From contig PFHP01000068.1 in assembly GCA_002782365.1 (NCBI GenBank), positions 2,424-16,303 of the forward strand: a DNA stretch of 13,880 nt, written 5' to 3'. The notes below the pieces were generated by a model. That model saw only the letters and a list, made by a program, of their open reading frames with translations, searched no databases and was not told where the DNA came from. How positions within the stretch are numbered: the stretch's first letter is position 1; each line of letters starts with the position of its first letter. Below, in pieces: positions 6,326 to 12,926 of the stretch. Made by a program: the position numbers and the translations under genes. The stretch is from Candidatus Kuenenbacteria bacterium CG_4_8_14_3_um_filter_39_15. GTDB taxonomy: Bacteria; Patescibacteriota; Patescibacteriia; UBA2196; GWA2-42-15.

Positions 6326-6736
6326 ATGATAATAATAATGACGCACGAAGAAAAAATTGCAAGAATTTGGACCCGCGTCTGCGGGATTTTTAAATTGCCA
6401 GGATTTAGTTTAAAAGCTATGCGGCGGCTGGTTGATCAAGAGGGGAGAGGGGTGTTGAATTTAAAGAAATCATATAATCTTGCCCACGCAAATTTAAAGA
6501 CTAGAGTGATTACCGTTGACATTTATACGCCGAAATTTAGAAAACCAAAATCAATCAATTCAATTTTAAGAATATTAGCCCATGAAATTGCTCATTTTCA
6601 AAAACCGCCGTTTAGGCAAAGATTTCGCGGGAAATGGATTGTGCGCCAGCATTATCCAACCTATTACCAGCAGGTTAATTGGAATGTAGAGAGGATGAAA
6701 GAAGATGAGGTGTTAAAGAATTTTTTTAGACAATGA
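6326..6736 (+). CDS. Small HEXXH-motif putative metallopeptidase
   Basis: 136 residues from ATG 6326 (MIIIMTHEEK), or 132 from ATG 6338, which gives a more natural N-terminus. The segment RILAHEIAHFQ contains the zincin signature HEXXH (His86, Glu87, His90 from the first start), in the middle of the protein as in SprT-like or minigluzincin-type domains. The Arg/Lys-rich rest, including KWIVRQHYPTYYQQ, shows no membrane segment or signal peptide, so it should be cytoplasmic. A third metal ligand cannot be assigned. The gene lies 2 nt after the M23 peptidase stop in a TAATAATG arrangement with repeated TAA/ATG triplets, suggesting translational coupling. Substrate and role are unknown. It converges on the recombinase gene with 25 nt between stops and no clear terminator. 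Confidence 0.65.
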   Translation: MIIIMTHEEKIARIWTRVCGIFKLPGFSLKAMRRLVDQEGRGVLNLKKSYNLAHANLKTRVITVDIYTPKFRKPKSINSILRILAHEIAHFQKPPFRQRFRGKWIVRQHYPTYYQQVNWNVERMKEDEVLKNFFRQ

Positions 6737-6761
6737 TGAATAATAAATAATAATATACGGG

Positions 6762-7697
6762 TTATCTCTTTAATGGGTGGAAATCTTGATGTGTTTTTTC
6801 TGCGTAGCGATCTGAAATATGCACGTAGCGAGTAGTGGTATCTAAAGACTCATGGCCAAGCAATATTTGAATGGCTGCTGGATTAGCGCCTGATTCAGCA
6901 AGATAAGTGGCAAACCCGTGTCTGAGAGAATGCGCGGAAGTAGGCACATTAATATGTAAAATTTCTCTATATTGTTTAATTTTCATTTGTAAGTAATTAG
7001 CTGAAATTTTTTTATCTTTTTTTGATGAATTAAGACCGCGATAGGGGATAAATACATAAGGCGAATCGCTCTGACGTTTACCCAAATAGTTTTGTAAATA
7101 TTTATACGCTCTGGGAGTTAAATAGGCGAATCTTTCTTTTTTACCTTTGCCCAGAATAAAAATTTTGCCCGATTGATTGATTTTATCCATCTTAAGATTA
7201 ATTAATTCTGAAATTCTTAAACCGGTAGAAAATAATAATTCCAGCATGGCACGATTACGGAGCGCGACTTTTGTATTTTTTTCCAGGGTGGCCGGCGCTT
7301 CTATTAATTTTATCAGTTCATAAAGCTCGGCTACCTGGGGATGCTTTTTAGTGGTTTTGATAAATTTAATTACTTCTGGGGCAATCGGGCAATGATAATC
7401 CAGATCAATTAAATATCTTAAATATCCCCTGATAGCTGACAAGGTGCGGTTGATAGATCTAGCCAGAAGTTTCTTATCGCCAGCAGGGGAGAGTCCCCCG
7501 GCTGTTTCCCTGTCGCGCGAGTTAAGCCATGCTTTATATTGCTCAATATTTTTTTTGTTTATTTCATCAAATTTTATATTATTATTTTGTAAATAATTTT
7601 CAAATAACTTTAAATCGCGTTCATAATTATAAACGGTTTCATCGGAGTAATTATTTGTCTGAAGATAAAGTAAATAGTCGTCTAAGTGGTCTAACAT
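6762..7697 (-). CDS. Tyrosine recombinase, XerC/XerD family
   Basis: A 311-residue site-specific recombinase, probably the chromosome dimer resolvase of this genome. The N-terminal SAM-like core-binding domain spans about 1-95 and the catalytic domain about 115-305. The catalytic set is complete: Arg161 in STGLRISEL, Lys in GKGKKER (184-188), HSLRH (His256, Arg259), GHES (His282) and the nucleophile Tyr291 in TTTRYVHIS. Length is normal for XerC/D (about 300). Between the core-binding helices there is an insert GGLSPAGDKK (residues 67-76) encoded by a GC-rich hairpin. ATG 7697 agrees with the promoter at 7742-7770. No phage or integron genes are nearby, supporting a housekeeping Xer rather than a mobile integrase. 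No confident dif site was found. Confidence 0.9.
   Translation of the reverse strand: MLDHLDDYLLYLQTNNYSDETVYNYERDLKLFENYLQNNNIKFDEINKKNIEQYKAWLNSRDRETAGGLSPAGDKKLLARSINRTLSAIRGYLRYLIDLDYHCPIAPEVIKFIKTTKKHPQVAELYELIKLIEAPATLEKNTKVALRNRAMLELLFSTGLRISELINLKMDKINQSGKIFILGKGKKERFAYLTPRAYKYLQNYLGKRQSDSPYVFIPYRGLNSSKKDKKISANYLQMKIKQYREILHINVPTSAHSLRHGFATYLAESGANPAAIQILLGHESLDTTTRYVHISDRYAEKTHQDFHPLKR
7479..7506 (-). repeat. Palindromic GC-rich insert inside the recombinase gene
   Basis: On the coding strand CAGC-CG-GGGGA-CTC-TCCCC-T-GCTG forms a hairpin with 9 bp around a small internal loop and a 3-nt loop. It stands out from the AT-rich surroundings and encodes the GGLSPAG part of a loop in the N-terminal domain. 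It resembles an in-frame palindromic mini-element, but only one copy is seen here. Confidence 0.4.
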
Positions 7698-7709
7698 GTG
7701 TTTTGAAGT

Positions 7710-7734
7710 TATCCCGATGTGAAGTCGCGGGATA
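7710..7734 (-). promoter_or_regulatory. 5'-terminal stem-loop in the recombinase mRNA leader
   Basis: TATCCCG/CGGGATA forms a perfect 7-bp stem (7710-7716/7728-7734) with an 11-nt loop. The promoter at 7742-7770 should start transcription near 7735, so the stem would be the first structure of the transcript, ending 12 nt before the ATG. This could protect the 5' end from decay or limit translation. Confidence 0.45.
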
Positions 7735-7741
7735 TAGTTAT

Positions 7742-7770
7742 ATTATATCATAAGATATAAGTGAGTGTAA
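7742..7770 (-). promoter_or_regulatory. Promoter of the recombinase with overlapping palindrome
   Basis: On the - strand: -35 TTACAC (7770-7765), 17-nt spacer, perfect -10 TATAAT (7747-7742) extended by TGA. The spacer and -10 overlap a perfect inverted repeat TTATATC-ATAA-GATATAA (7743-7760), a plausible operator or simply AT-rich symmetry. The predicted start is about 7735, giving a leader of roughly 38 nt. Confidence 0.65.
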
Positions 7771-8056
7771 GGGATATTATACTCAGTTATATATTCCCTT
7801 TATTCTAGGCCTGTCTAGGGCCTAATTTATTTGGGGGTTTAAATTTATTGTGACGTTTAACAAATTTTTATGACTCCCCTATTACCCCCGTTAATAAGTT
7901 TATATTTAATTTAAAAATGTAAAAAATAAATGAATATAATATTTTTTTAATTAATCCTTAAATATAATAAAAGCCTCTCCCCTAGTAAATTGACTTAGGG
8001 ATTAAATAATGAGAAGATAATATAAGCAATAAATTATAATAATAAAATTGAATTCT

Positions 8057-9052
8057 ATGCGCTTTGAAGAAATTTTAAAAGATGAGCCAGCCTACCGCAT
8101 TAAGCAGGCTAAACAGGCCGTTTTTAAAGATCTGGCAGATAATTGGCAAACAGTCACTACCCTGCCCTTGGCCTGGCGCGAAAAATTGGAAAAAGAAGCC
8201 AGTTTGAAAATAAATTGTGAAATTTTTGAAGACAAGAAACAGTCAGCGGCAAAAGCACTGATAATTTTAGAAGATGGGAACAAAATTGAAACTGTCTTGA
8301 TTCGCCACGCCGCTGGCCGCCAGACGGTGTGTGTTTCCAGCCAGGTCGGCTGCCCCTTGGGATGTAAATTTTGCGCCACCGGGAAACTGGGTTTTAAAAG
8401 AAATTTAAGCGCACAGAAAATTGTTAATCAGCTAATCGTCTGGAATCGTTTTCTAAAAAGCCAAGGGACTGATAAGCGGGTAACTAATGTAGTTTTTATG
8501 GGCATGGGCGAACCATTTTTAAATTATGAGCAGGTAATTTCAGCCATTCAAATAATCCATGACCCTGATGGTTTTAATTTGGGAGCGAGAAGATTTTCCA
8601 TCTCCACGGTGGGCATAACTGAAGGCATTGAAAAATTGGGCAAGGAAAAATTACAGATCAATCTAGCGATTTCACTCCACGCCCCGACTGACGCATTAAG
8701 GCAAAAACTTATTCCGATCAATAAAAAATATCCGCTACATAAAATTTTTAGGGCGGTTGATAATTATCTTGTTAAAACTAAGCGCCGGGTAATGTTTGAA
8801 TACCTGATGATTAAAGGAGTAAATGACAGTTTAAAAGAGGCGCGGGAATTGGTAAAATTAATGAGGCATTCACTTTATCTGGTCAATCTGATTGTATATA
8901 ACCCAACTCAAAATTTTCAAGCTTCAACAAGAACAACTGTCCAGCGCTTTAAAGAGTATTTAAAAAGCCACGGCGTGGCCGTGACAGAACGGTATCGTTT
9001 TGGCAGAGAAATTGAAGCGGCCTGCGGGCAATTAGCTTTAAAAGCTAACTAA
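8057..9052 (+). CDS. rlmN: Dual-specificity 23S rRNA/tRNA adenine-C2 methyltransferase, RlmN family
   Basis: A 331-residue radical-SAM enzyme that methylates C2 of A2503 in 23S rRNA and A37 of some tRNAs. The iron-sulfur cluster cysteines are in CPLGCKFC (Cys99, Cys103, Cys106). The two methyl-transfer cysteines are Cys92 in TVCVSSQ and Cys323 in AACGQL, so the catalytic set is complete. MGMGEPFLNY, SISTVGI and NLAISLHAPTD are typical RlmN motifs. The protein is somewhat shorter at the N-terminus than E. coli RlmN (384 residues). I prefer ATG 8057; a TTG at 8048 adds MNS and sits 7 nt after a TATAAT box (8035-8040), so it cannot be excluded. No Shine-Dalgarno motif. Converges on murA with 27 nt between stops. 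Confidence 0.94.
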   Translation: MRFEEILKDEPAYRIKQAKQAVFKDLADNWQTVTTLPLAWREKLEKEASLKINCEIFEDKKQSAAKALIILEDGNKIETVLIRHAAGRQTVCVSSQVGCPLGCKFCATGKLGFKRNLSAQKIVNQLIVWNRFLKSQGTDKRVTNVVFMGMGEPFLNYEQVISAIQIIHDPDGFNLGARRFSISTVGITEGIEKLGKEKLQINLAISLHAPTDALRQKLIPINKKYPLHKIFRAVDNYLVKTKRRVMFEYLMIKGVNDSLKEARELVKLMRHSLYLVNLIVYNPTQNFQASTRTTVQRFKEYLKSHGVAVTERYRFGREIEAACGQLALKAN

Positions 9053-9079
9053 TCCGGCAATAGATTTTATCTGTAATTT

Positions 9080-10381
9080 TTATTCTTCCACCAGCTTGAT
9101 GTCTGCGCCAATGGATTGCAGACGTTCTTCAAGCTTTTCATAACCGCGGTGGATGGGATAAACATTATAGAGGGTAGATTTGCCTTGGGCGGCCAGCATG
9201 GCGACAAGAATAATGGCGGCCGGACGGAGGGCTGGCGGACAGACAACTTCAGCGGCAATGAGTTTGCTCGGACCGTCAATCGTGACCCGATGGGGATCCA
9301 TCAGGGTAATTTTAGCGCCGAGACGATTTAATTCAGGATAATAAATGGCTCGATTCTCATATGTCCAGTCATGAATCAAGCTCACCCCTTTGGCTTGAGT
9401 GGCAATCGGCACAAAGAAAGGCAGATTGTCTTGGTTAATGCCGGGGAATGGCAAAGCGTGAATTTTTTCTTCCAGCGCTTTTAATTTTGAAGGCTGGGTG
9501 GTGATATCCACCAGGACAGTCAGGCCGTTTTGGGCCAAATACTTTTTTGATAAACTGAATTGAAAACCCATTTTTTCCAGTTTTAAAAGTTCCAATTCCA
9601 AGAAATCAAGCGGGCAACGTTTAATGGTCAGGGAAGAATTGGTGGTGGCCGCCAGGGAAATAAAAAACATGGCCTCAATCGGGTCCTCACTGATTTCATA
9701 CTCAATGTTTTGATTGATCTTGGCCAGGCCAGTAACTTTCAAGGTGCTGGTACCCGCGCCTTCAATCTCAACGCCCAGTTTCTGCAAAAAATAGCATAAG
9801 TCGCGCACCATGTAGTTGGAAGTACAAAACTTGAGAGTGCTTTCGCCGGCGATCTGGGCGGCGGCCAGCAGCACATTCTCAGTGACAGTATCGCCCGATT
9901 CATAGAGAACAACTTCGGCTGGTTTTAAATTTTTTATTTTCACCACATATTTGTCTTTTTCTGTTTTAATATCCAAACCTAATTTTTCCAAAGCAAAAAG
10001 ATGCGGTTTAATTGTTCGGCTGCCAAGACGGCAGCCACCGGCCTGCGGAATAAGATAAGATTTTAAACGGCCGGATAGAGCGCCCAAAGCCAGAATGATA
10101 CTTCTGGTTTTTTGCGCGGCCATGGTATCTATTTTTGATAAATTAAATACTCGCGGCGGCTGGATGACCAAAGTCCTGCCTTTTTTGGTAATTTTTACGC
10201 CCAGGCTGACAAGCACTTCAATCAAACGACTAATTTCTTCAATTTGAGGCACATTTTTTAAAGTGGTCTCTCCCCTATTAATTAAAGAGCCGATCAGCGT
10301 GGCCACCGCTCCATTTTTAGAGGAATTGACAATAATTGAGCCGCTTAATTTTCTACCGCCATGAATAATGAATTGGGACAT
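9080..10381 (-). CDS. murA: UDP-N-acetylglucosamine 1-carboxyvinyltransferase (MurA), divergent
   Basis: A 433-residue cytoplasmic enzyme that transfers enolpyruvate from PEP to UDP-GlcNAc, the first committed step of peptidoglycan synthesis. Two inverse alpha/beta EPSP-synthase-like domains are expected. Key residues are Lys22 in SSKN, the catalytic Cys117 in GGCRLGS (the fosfomycin-sensitive Cys, rather than the Asp seen in resistant forms), an Asp in PGINQDNL at the position of the general base, and an Arg in ALRPAA. The C-terminus has HRGYEKLEERLQSIGADI. Several normally conserved positions differ (PGINQD for PGFPTD, ALRP for DLRA), so this is a divergent member and could be a paralogue. 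Length is usual (about 420-430). ATG 10381 gives the standard N-terminus FIIHGGRKLSG. Divergent from the PEGA gene across a 79-nt gap. Confidence 0.92.
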   Translation of the reverse strand: MSQFIIHGGRKLSGSIIVNSSKNGAVATLIGSLINRGETTLKNVPQIEEISRLIEVLVSLGVKITKKGRTLVIQPPRVFNLSKIDTMAAQKTRSIILALGALSGRLKSYLIPQAGGCRLGSRTIKPHLFALEKLGLDIKTEKDKYVVKIKNLKPAEVVLYESGDTVTENVLLAAAQIAGESTLKFCTSNYMVRDLCYFLQKLGVEIEGAGTSTLKVTGLAKINQNIEYEISEDPIEAMFFISLAATTNSSLTIKRCPLDFLELELLKLEKMGFQFSLSKKYLAQNGLTVLVDITTQPSKLKALEEKIHALPFPGINQDNLPFFVPIATQAKGVSLIHDWTYENRAIYYPELNRLGAKITLMDPHRVTIDGPSKLIAAEVVCPPALRPAAIILVAMLAAQGKSTLYNVYPIHRGYEKLEERLQSIGADIKLVEE

Positions 10382-10389
10382 ATTTTTAG

Positions 10390-10418
10390 TTGAAATGAAT
10401 AATTACTTATGGTAATCT
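10390..10418 (+). promoter_or_regulatory. Promoter of the PEGA-domain gene in the divergent spacer
   Basis: -35 TTGAAA (10390-10395), 17-nt spacer, -10 TAATCT (10413-10418) extended by TGG. Predicted start near 10425, giving a leader of about 35 nt for the gene at 10461. The -10 is weak and the murA promoter in the same 79-nt gap could not be placed. Confidence 0.4.
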
Positions 10419-10460
10419 GTATTTAAGATATCACATTTTATTCCAAAAAACAAGATTATT

Positions 10461-11786
10461 ATGACTTTATTGCATCGGAGAATAATATATTTAATATTTA
10501 TGGCAGTTTTTTTGATCGTGCTGCCTTTAATCATCCTTTCGGCCACGGGCTACAGGTTCAACAGCAAAAAAAACCTGCTGCAAAAAACAGGGATAATTTT
10601 TTTGGAAACAAAACCTAAGAATGTCAATGTTTATTTAAATAGTCAATTGGTTGAGCAAAGCACTCCAGTAAGATTAAAATATTTATTGCCCAATAAATAT
10701 GAGATAACGGTCAGCAAGGAAGGATACTTTCCCTGGCAAAAAAAGATTGATGTTTATGATGGGCAGACAACTTTTCTGCAGTATGTCAGACTGTTCAAAA
10801 ATAATATTCAGCCGGAATTATTGATGCCCGATGAGATAATAGGCATGAAAAAAAATAATGATGATAAATTGGGACTGGTTAAAAAAAACGGCGAACTGTG
10901 GTTTTTATCTGTCTATGATTTGAATAGCAAGATTGAGAAACAGCTATTTGAATCGCCGAGTGAAATTAAAAAATTTGAATTCGTAGATAATGGCAACGGG
11001 ATTTTAGTTTATGGGGCGGACATTTGGCTGGTTGACATCTCTGGCGGAGAAAAAATAAATTTGACTGAAAAAATTAAAGCTGATTTTAAAAATTTAAAAG
11101 TTGATGAATTAAACAGTAATTTTGTTTTTTATTTGTTAAAAGGGCAATTGTTCAGACTGAATTTAGCCACTAATGAAACGAGCGGCTTCCCCTATTTTCC
11201 GCTTGATTATTTTGTCAGGGGCGATGAATGTTATTTGCTGGCTAACGATAGTTTAAATAATATTTTCTTAAAAAGATTCGGATTAGCCGAAGACAAACTG
11301 CCGGAGAGTTTATTGAGCTTACCGGCAAGCGATGAATATCTATTAGCCAGTGTCAACGATAACTTCGTCATTATCCGCCAAAATGATAAGTTAGTAGTCT
11401 GGGATAAAGCGACCGGGGCAAGCGAACTGATAAAAGGGGCGGATTTTTATGAGTGGGACAGCCGACAAGAGGAACTGTTATTTGGTAATGATTGGGAATT
11501 GTGGAGCTATCGGCCAAAGGAAAAGGATGACAAATATATATTATTTTCCAGAACTGGCGAGGAAATTAAAGGAGCTTTTTGGTATCAGCCTGAAACGCAT
11601 ATTTTTTATCTCGTAGCTGACAAAATTAAAATAGTTGAAAATTTAATCAGTAACAGAGTGACCAATGACCTGATGCAAGCTGCCGAGATAAAATTTGCCG
11701 GGGTAAATAAAAAAGGCGACAAACTATACTTTGTTGGCCAAAGTGGAAAGGATGTGGGATTGTTTGAGCTTGATCTTTTAGATTAA
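10461..11786 (+). CDS. Membrane-anchored PEGA-domain protein with beta-propeller-like C-terminal part
   Basis: 441 residues. A single hydrophobic segment (about 8-28, IIYLIFMAVFLIVLPLII) anchors the protein with the rest outside. Residues about 44-110 read as a PEGA domain: GIIFLETKPKNVNVYLNSQ, a pro-rich turn, then the LLPNKYEITVSKEGYFPWQKKI strand pattern that characterises this surface-associated beta fold. The remainder shows repeated WFLSVYDL, IWLVDIS and LWSYRP-like strands, consistent with a beta-propeller or WD/Kelch-like fold, but blade boundaries cannot be set by eye. No catalytic motif is visible. The function of such proteins is unknown; a structural or sugar-binding role at the cell surface is an inference. 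Start ATG 10461 immediately precedes the basic-hydrophobic N-terminus. Its stop overlaps by 3 bases the stop of the convergent gene. Confidence 0.8.
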   Translation: MTLLHRRIIYLIFMAVFLIVLPLIILSATGYRFNSKKNLLQKTGIIFLETKPKNVNVYLNSQLVEQSTPVRLKYLLPNKYEITVSKEGYFPWQKKIDVYDGQTTFLQYVRLFKNNIQPELLMPDEIIGMKKNNDDKLGLVKKNGELWFLSVYDLNSKIEKQLFESPSEIKKFEFVDNGNGILVYGADIWLVDISGGEKINLTEKIKADFKNLKVDELNSNFVFYLLKGQLFRLNLATNETSGFPYFPLDYFVRGDECYLLANDSLNNIFLKRFGLAEDKLPESLLSLPASDEYLLASVNDNFVIIRQNDKLVVWDKATGASELIKGADFYEWDSRQEELLFGNDWELWSYRPKEKDDKYILFSRTGEEIKGAFWYQPETHIFYLVADKIKIVENLISNRVTNDLMQAAEIKFAGVNKKGDKLYFVGQSGKDVGLFELDLLD

Positions 11787-12118
11787 ATAGTTAATTGAAG
11801 TTCAAGTTTAGTTATTCTTTTCTCGTGATTTTGGTATGTTAAACTATGAGCAGCTGATTCTTGCTCTATTTTAATGAAGCTACCTATCAGCTTATCATTG
11901 CCTGCTGTTACTTCTTTAAATCTTCTGTCCATTTCTTGGTGCATTAAAGCAAATCTTTTATCTACCTGTTCAAATCTTTTATCTACCTGTTCAAATCTTT
12001 TATCTACCTGTTCAAATCTTTTATTCATTTCATACCGAGTCGGTAAGTTATCCACAGTTTGCTTGATAGAAACGAGAATTTTTTCAATATCTTTTATTTT
12101 TAGTTCTTTTTCCTTCAT
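11783..12118 (-). CDS. Small heptad-repeat coiled-coil protein
   Basis: 111 residues, family not assigned. A central run of RFEQVDK heptads (three exact copies, then RFALMHQEMDRRF) forms a predicted parallel coiled coil; the rest is charged and helical without a membrane segment, signal peptide or cysteine. Similar repetitive RFEQVDKR proteins are common as uncharacterised small proteins in bacteria and archaea, but nothing here indicates a biochemical role; oligomerisation is the safe inference. ATG 12118 is chosen from the promoter, which places the transcript start at the ATG. It lies 32 nt downstream of rmlA on the same strand and overlaps the convergent PEGA gene by a few bases at the stops. 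Confidence 0.75.
   Translation of the reverse strand: MKEKELKIKDIEKILVSIKQTVDNLPTRYEMNKRFEQVDKRFEQVDKRFEQVDKRFALMHQEMDRRFKEVTAGNDKLIGSFIKIEQESAAHSLTYQNHEKRITKLELQLTI
11951..12024 (-). repeat. 21-bp tandem repeat, about 3.5 copies, in coding sequence
   Basis: The unit AAATCTTTTATCTACCTGTTC (+ strand) occurs at 11951-11971, 11972-11992 and 11993-12013 without mismatch, followed by 11 more matching bases. Each unit encodes one seven-residue heptad (RFEQVDK) on the - strand, so copy-number change would lengthen or shorten the coiled coil in frame. Confidence 0.9.
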
Positions 12119-12153
12119 AATTTAAGTATAGCAAATAATTAAATTTATATCTA
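12119..12153 (-). promoter_or_regulatory. Promoter of the heptad-repeat gene, predicted leaderless start
   Basis: On the - strand: -35 TAGATA (12153-12148, overlapping the rmlA stop codon), 17-nt spacer, -10 TATACT (12130-12125) extended by TGC, then exactly 6 nt (TAAATT) to ATG 12118. Same geometry as the rarA and M23 gene promoters. Confidence 0.6.
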
Positions 12154-12876
12154 GATAATAAGTTTTTCCTGAAGTTTTTGTTTAGCTAGATTTTGAGCTT
12201 CAAGCAAAGAATCAAAAGTGCCGGCATCAAGCCAGTCGCCATTCACCATAGCAACCTCTAACTCTGCTTTGGCTAAATACCAGTTATGAAGATCTATAAT
12301 TTCAAGCTCTCCTCGGTCACTCAGCTTTAGATTTTTTGCTATTTCAACTACTCGGTGGTCATAGATATATAAACCGACAATAGCATAATCACTGATCCAT
12401 TTTTTGGGTTTCTCAACGATTTCCAGCGCTTTCATGCGCTGATCAAATTTGACCACGCCTGATCTTTCTGGGTCAGAAACTTTTTTTACAAAGATTTTGC
12501 CTCCGGATTTAAAATTTTTTATGTCAGCTGAAAAATCATCTTCAAAAATATTATCGCCCAAAATCATAGTGATATTTTCCCGGTCAATAAAATTTTCTCC
12601 AATAATAAAGGCCTCGGGCAGACCTTTTGGCTCATCCTGAATTTCATAAGTGAATTTAACGCCAAATCTGGAACCAGAACCTAAAAGATTCAGGTAATCC
12701 CCTGCTCGCTCTGGGGCAACGATAATTAATATTTCTTTTATGCCTGCTTTAAGCAAAGTATTTAAGGGATAATAAATCATGGGTTTATTATAAACCGGCA
12801 GAAGTTGTTTGGATGTTATTTTTGTTAGCGGCCTTAACCGCGTGCCAGCACCGCCTGATAGAATGATTCCGCGCAT
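12151..12876 (-). CDS. rmlA: Glucose-1-phosphate thymidylyltransferase (RmlA/RfbA-like), short form
   Basis: A 241-residue sugar-nucleotide pyrophosphorylase predicted to make dTDP-glucose from glucose-1-phosphate and dTTP for surface polysaccharide (for example rhamnose) synthesis. The nucleotide-binding signature is GGAGTRLRPLT (residues 8-18) followed by KQLLPVYNKPMI. MILGDNIFEDD contains the metal-binding Asp, EIVEKPK the substrate-site Glu/Lys, and the end has GDWLDAGTFDSLLEA. Classical RmlA has about 290 residues; this one lacks the C-terminal helical extension associated with dimer contacts and the allosteric dTTP site, so feedback control may be absent. Substrate specificity (dTTP or other NTP) cannot be proven by eye. 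No other rml genes are in the window. ATG 12876 is the standard start, without a Shine-Dalgarno motif. Confidence 0.88.
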   Translation of the reverse strand: MRGIILSGGAGTRLRPLTKITSKQLLPVYNKPMIYYPLNTLLKAGIKEILIIVAPERAGDYLNLLGSGSRFGVKFTYEIQDEPKGLPEAFIIGENFIDRENITMILGDNIFEDDFSADIKNFKSGGKIFVKKVSDPERSGVVKFDQRMKALEIVEKPKKWISDYAIVGLYIYDHRVVEIAKNLKLSDRGELEIIDLHNWYLAKAELEVAMVNGDWLDAGTFDSLLEAQNLAKQKLQEKLII

Positions 12877-12904
12877 AAATTGGTTTTTTAACAGGTTATA
12901 TTTA

Positions 12905-12913
12905 TGATAAGAT
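12905..12913 (+). promoter_or_regulatory. Extended -10 box upstream of the terminal membrane protein gene
   Basis: TGA-TAAGAT (12905-12913) is identical to the extended -10 of the tRNA-Thr promoter (1629-1637). No good -35 is visible. The start would be near 12920, about 7 nt before ATG 12927. Confidence 0.4.
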
Positions 12914-12926
12914 TAAATTGATATTT

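Larger units (their letters stand above)
7698..8056. other. 359-nt gene-free region between the xer and rlmN starts, rich in inverted repeats
   Basis: The only long intergenic gap. Besides the recombinase promoter (7742-7770) it holds a 13-nt-arm imperfect hairpin (7769-7800, loop CTCAGT), TAGGCC/GGCCTA (7806-7824), a longer imperfect fold with GGGGG (7833-7837) and AAATTT against AAATTT and CCCC (7862-7879), a CCCCC run at 7885-7889, and CCCTA/TAGGG (7980-8000). Several TATAAT-like boxes occur (7963-7968, 8035-8040), one of which may serve rlmN. No open frame looks coding. It may contain a structured RNA, the rlmN leader, or protein-binding or recombination sites. Confidence 0.5.

Noticed and set aside
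7529..7753. + strand frame of 74 codons over the xer start
   Set aside because: Antisense to the conserved N-terminus and promoter of the recombinase; no protein-like features.
7841..7870. dif site for the Xer recombinase (AAATTTATTGT...TAACAAATTTT)
   Set aside because: The arms pair imperfectly and the inner GTTAAA/CATAA elements do not have dif spacing, so there is not enough to call it.
9032..9050. TTAGC/GCTAA palindrome as rlmN terminator
   Set aside because: It lies inside the coding end and has no T tract after it.
11951..12024. CRISPR-like repeat array
   Set aside because: Units are directly adjacent 21-mers without spacers and encode protein heptads.
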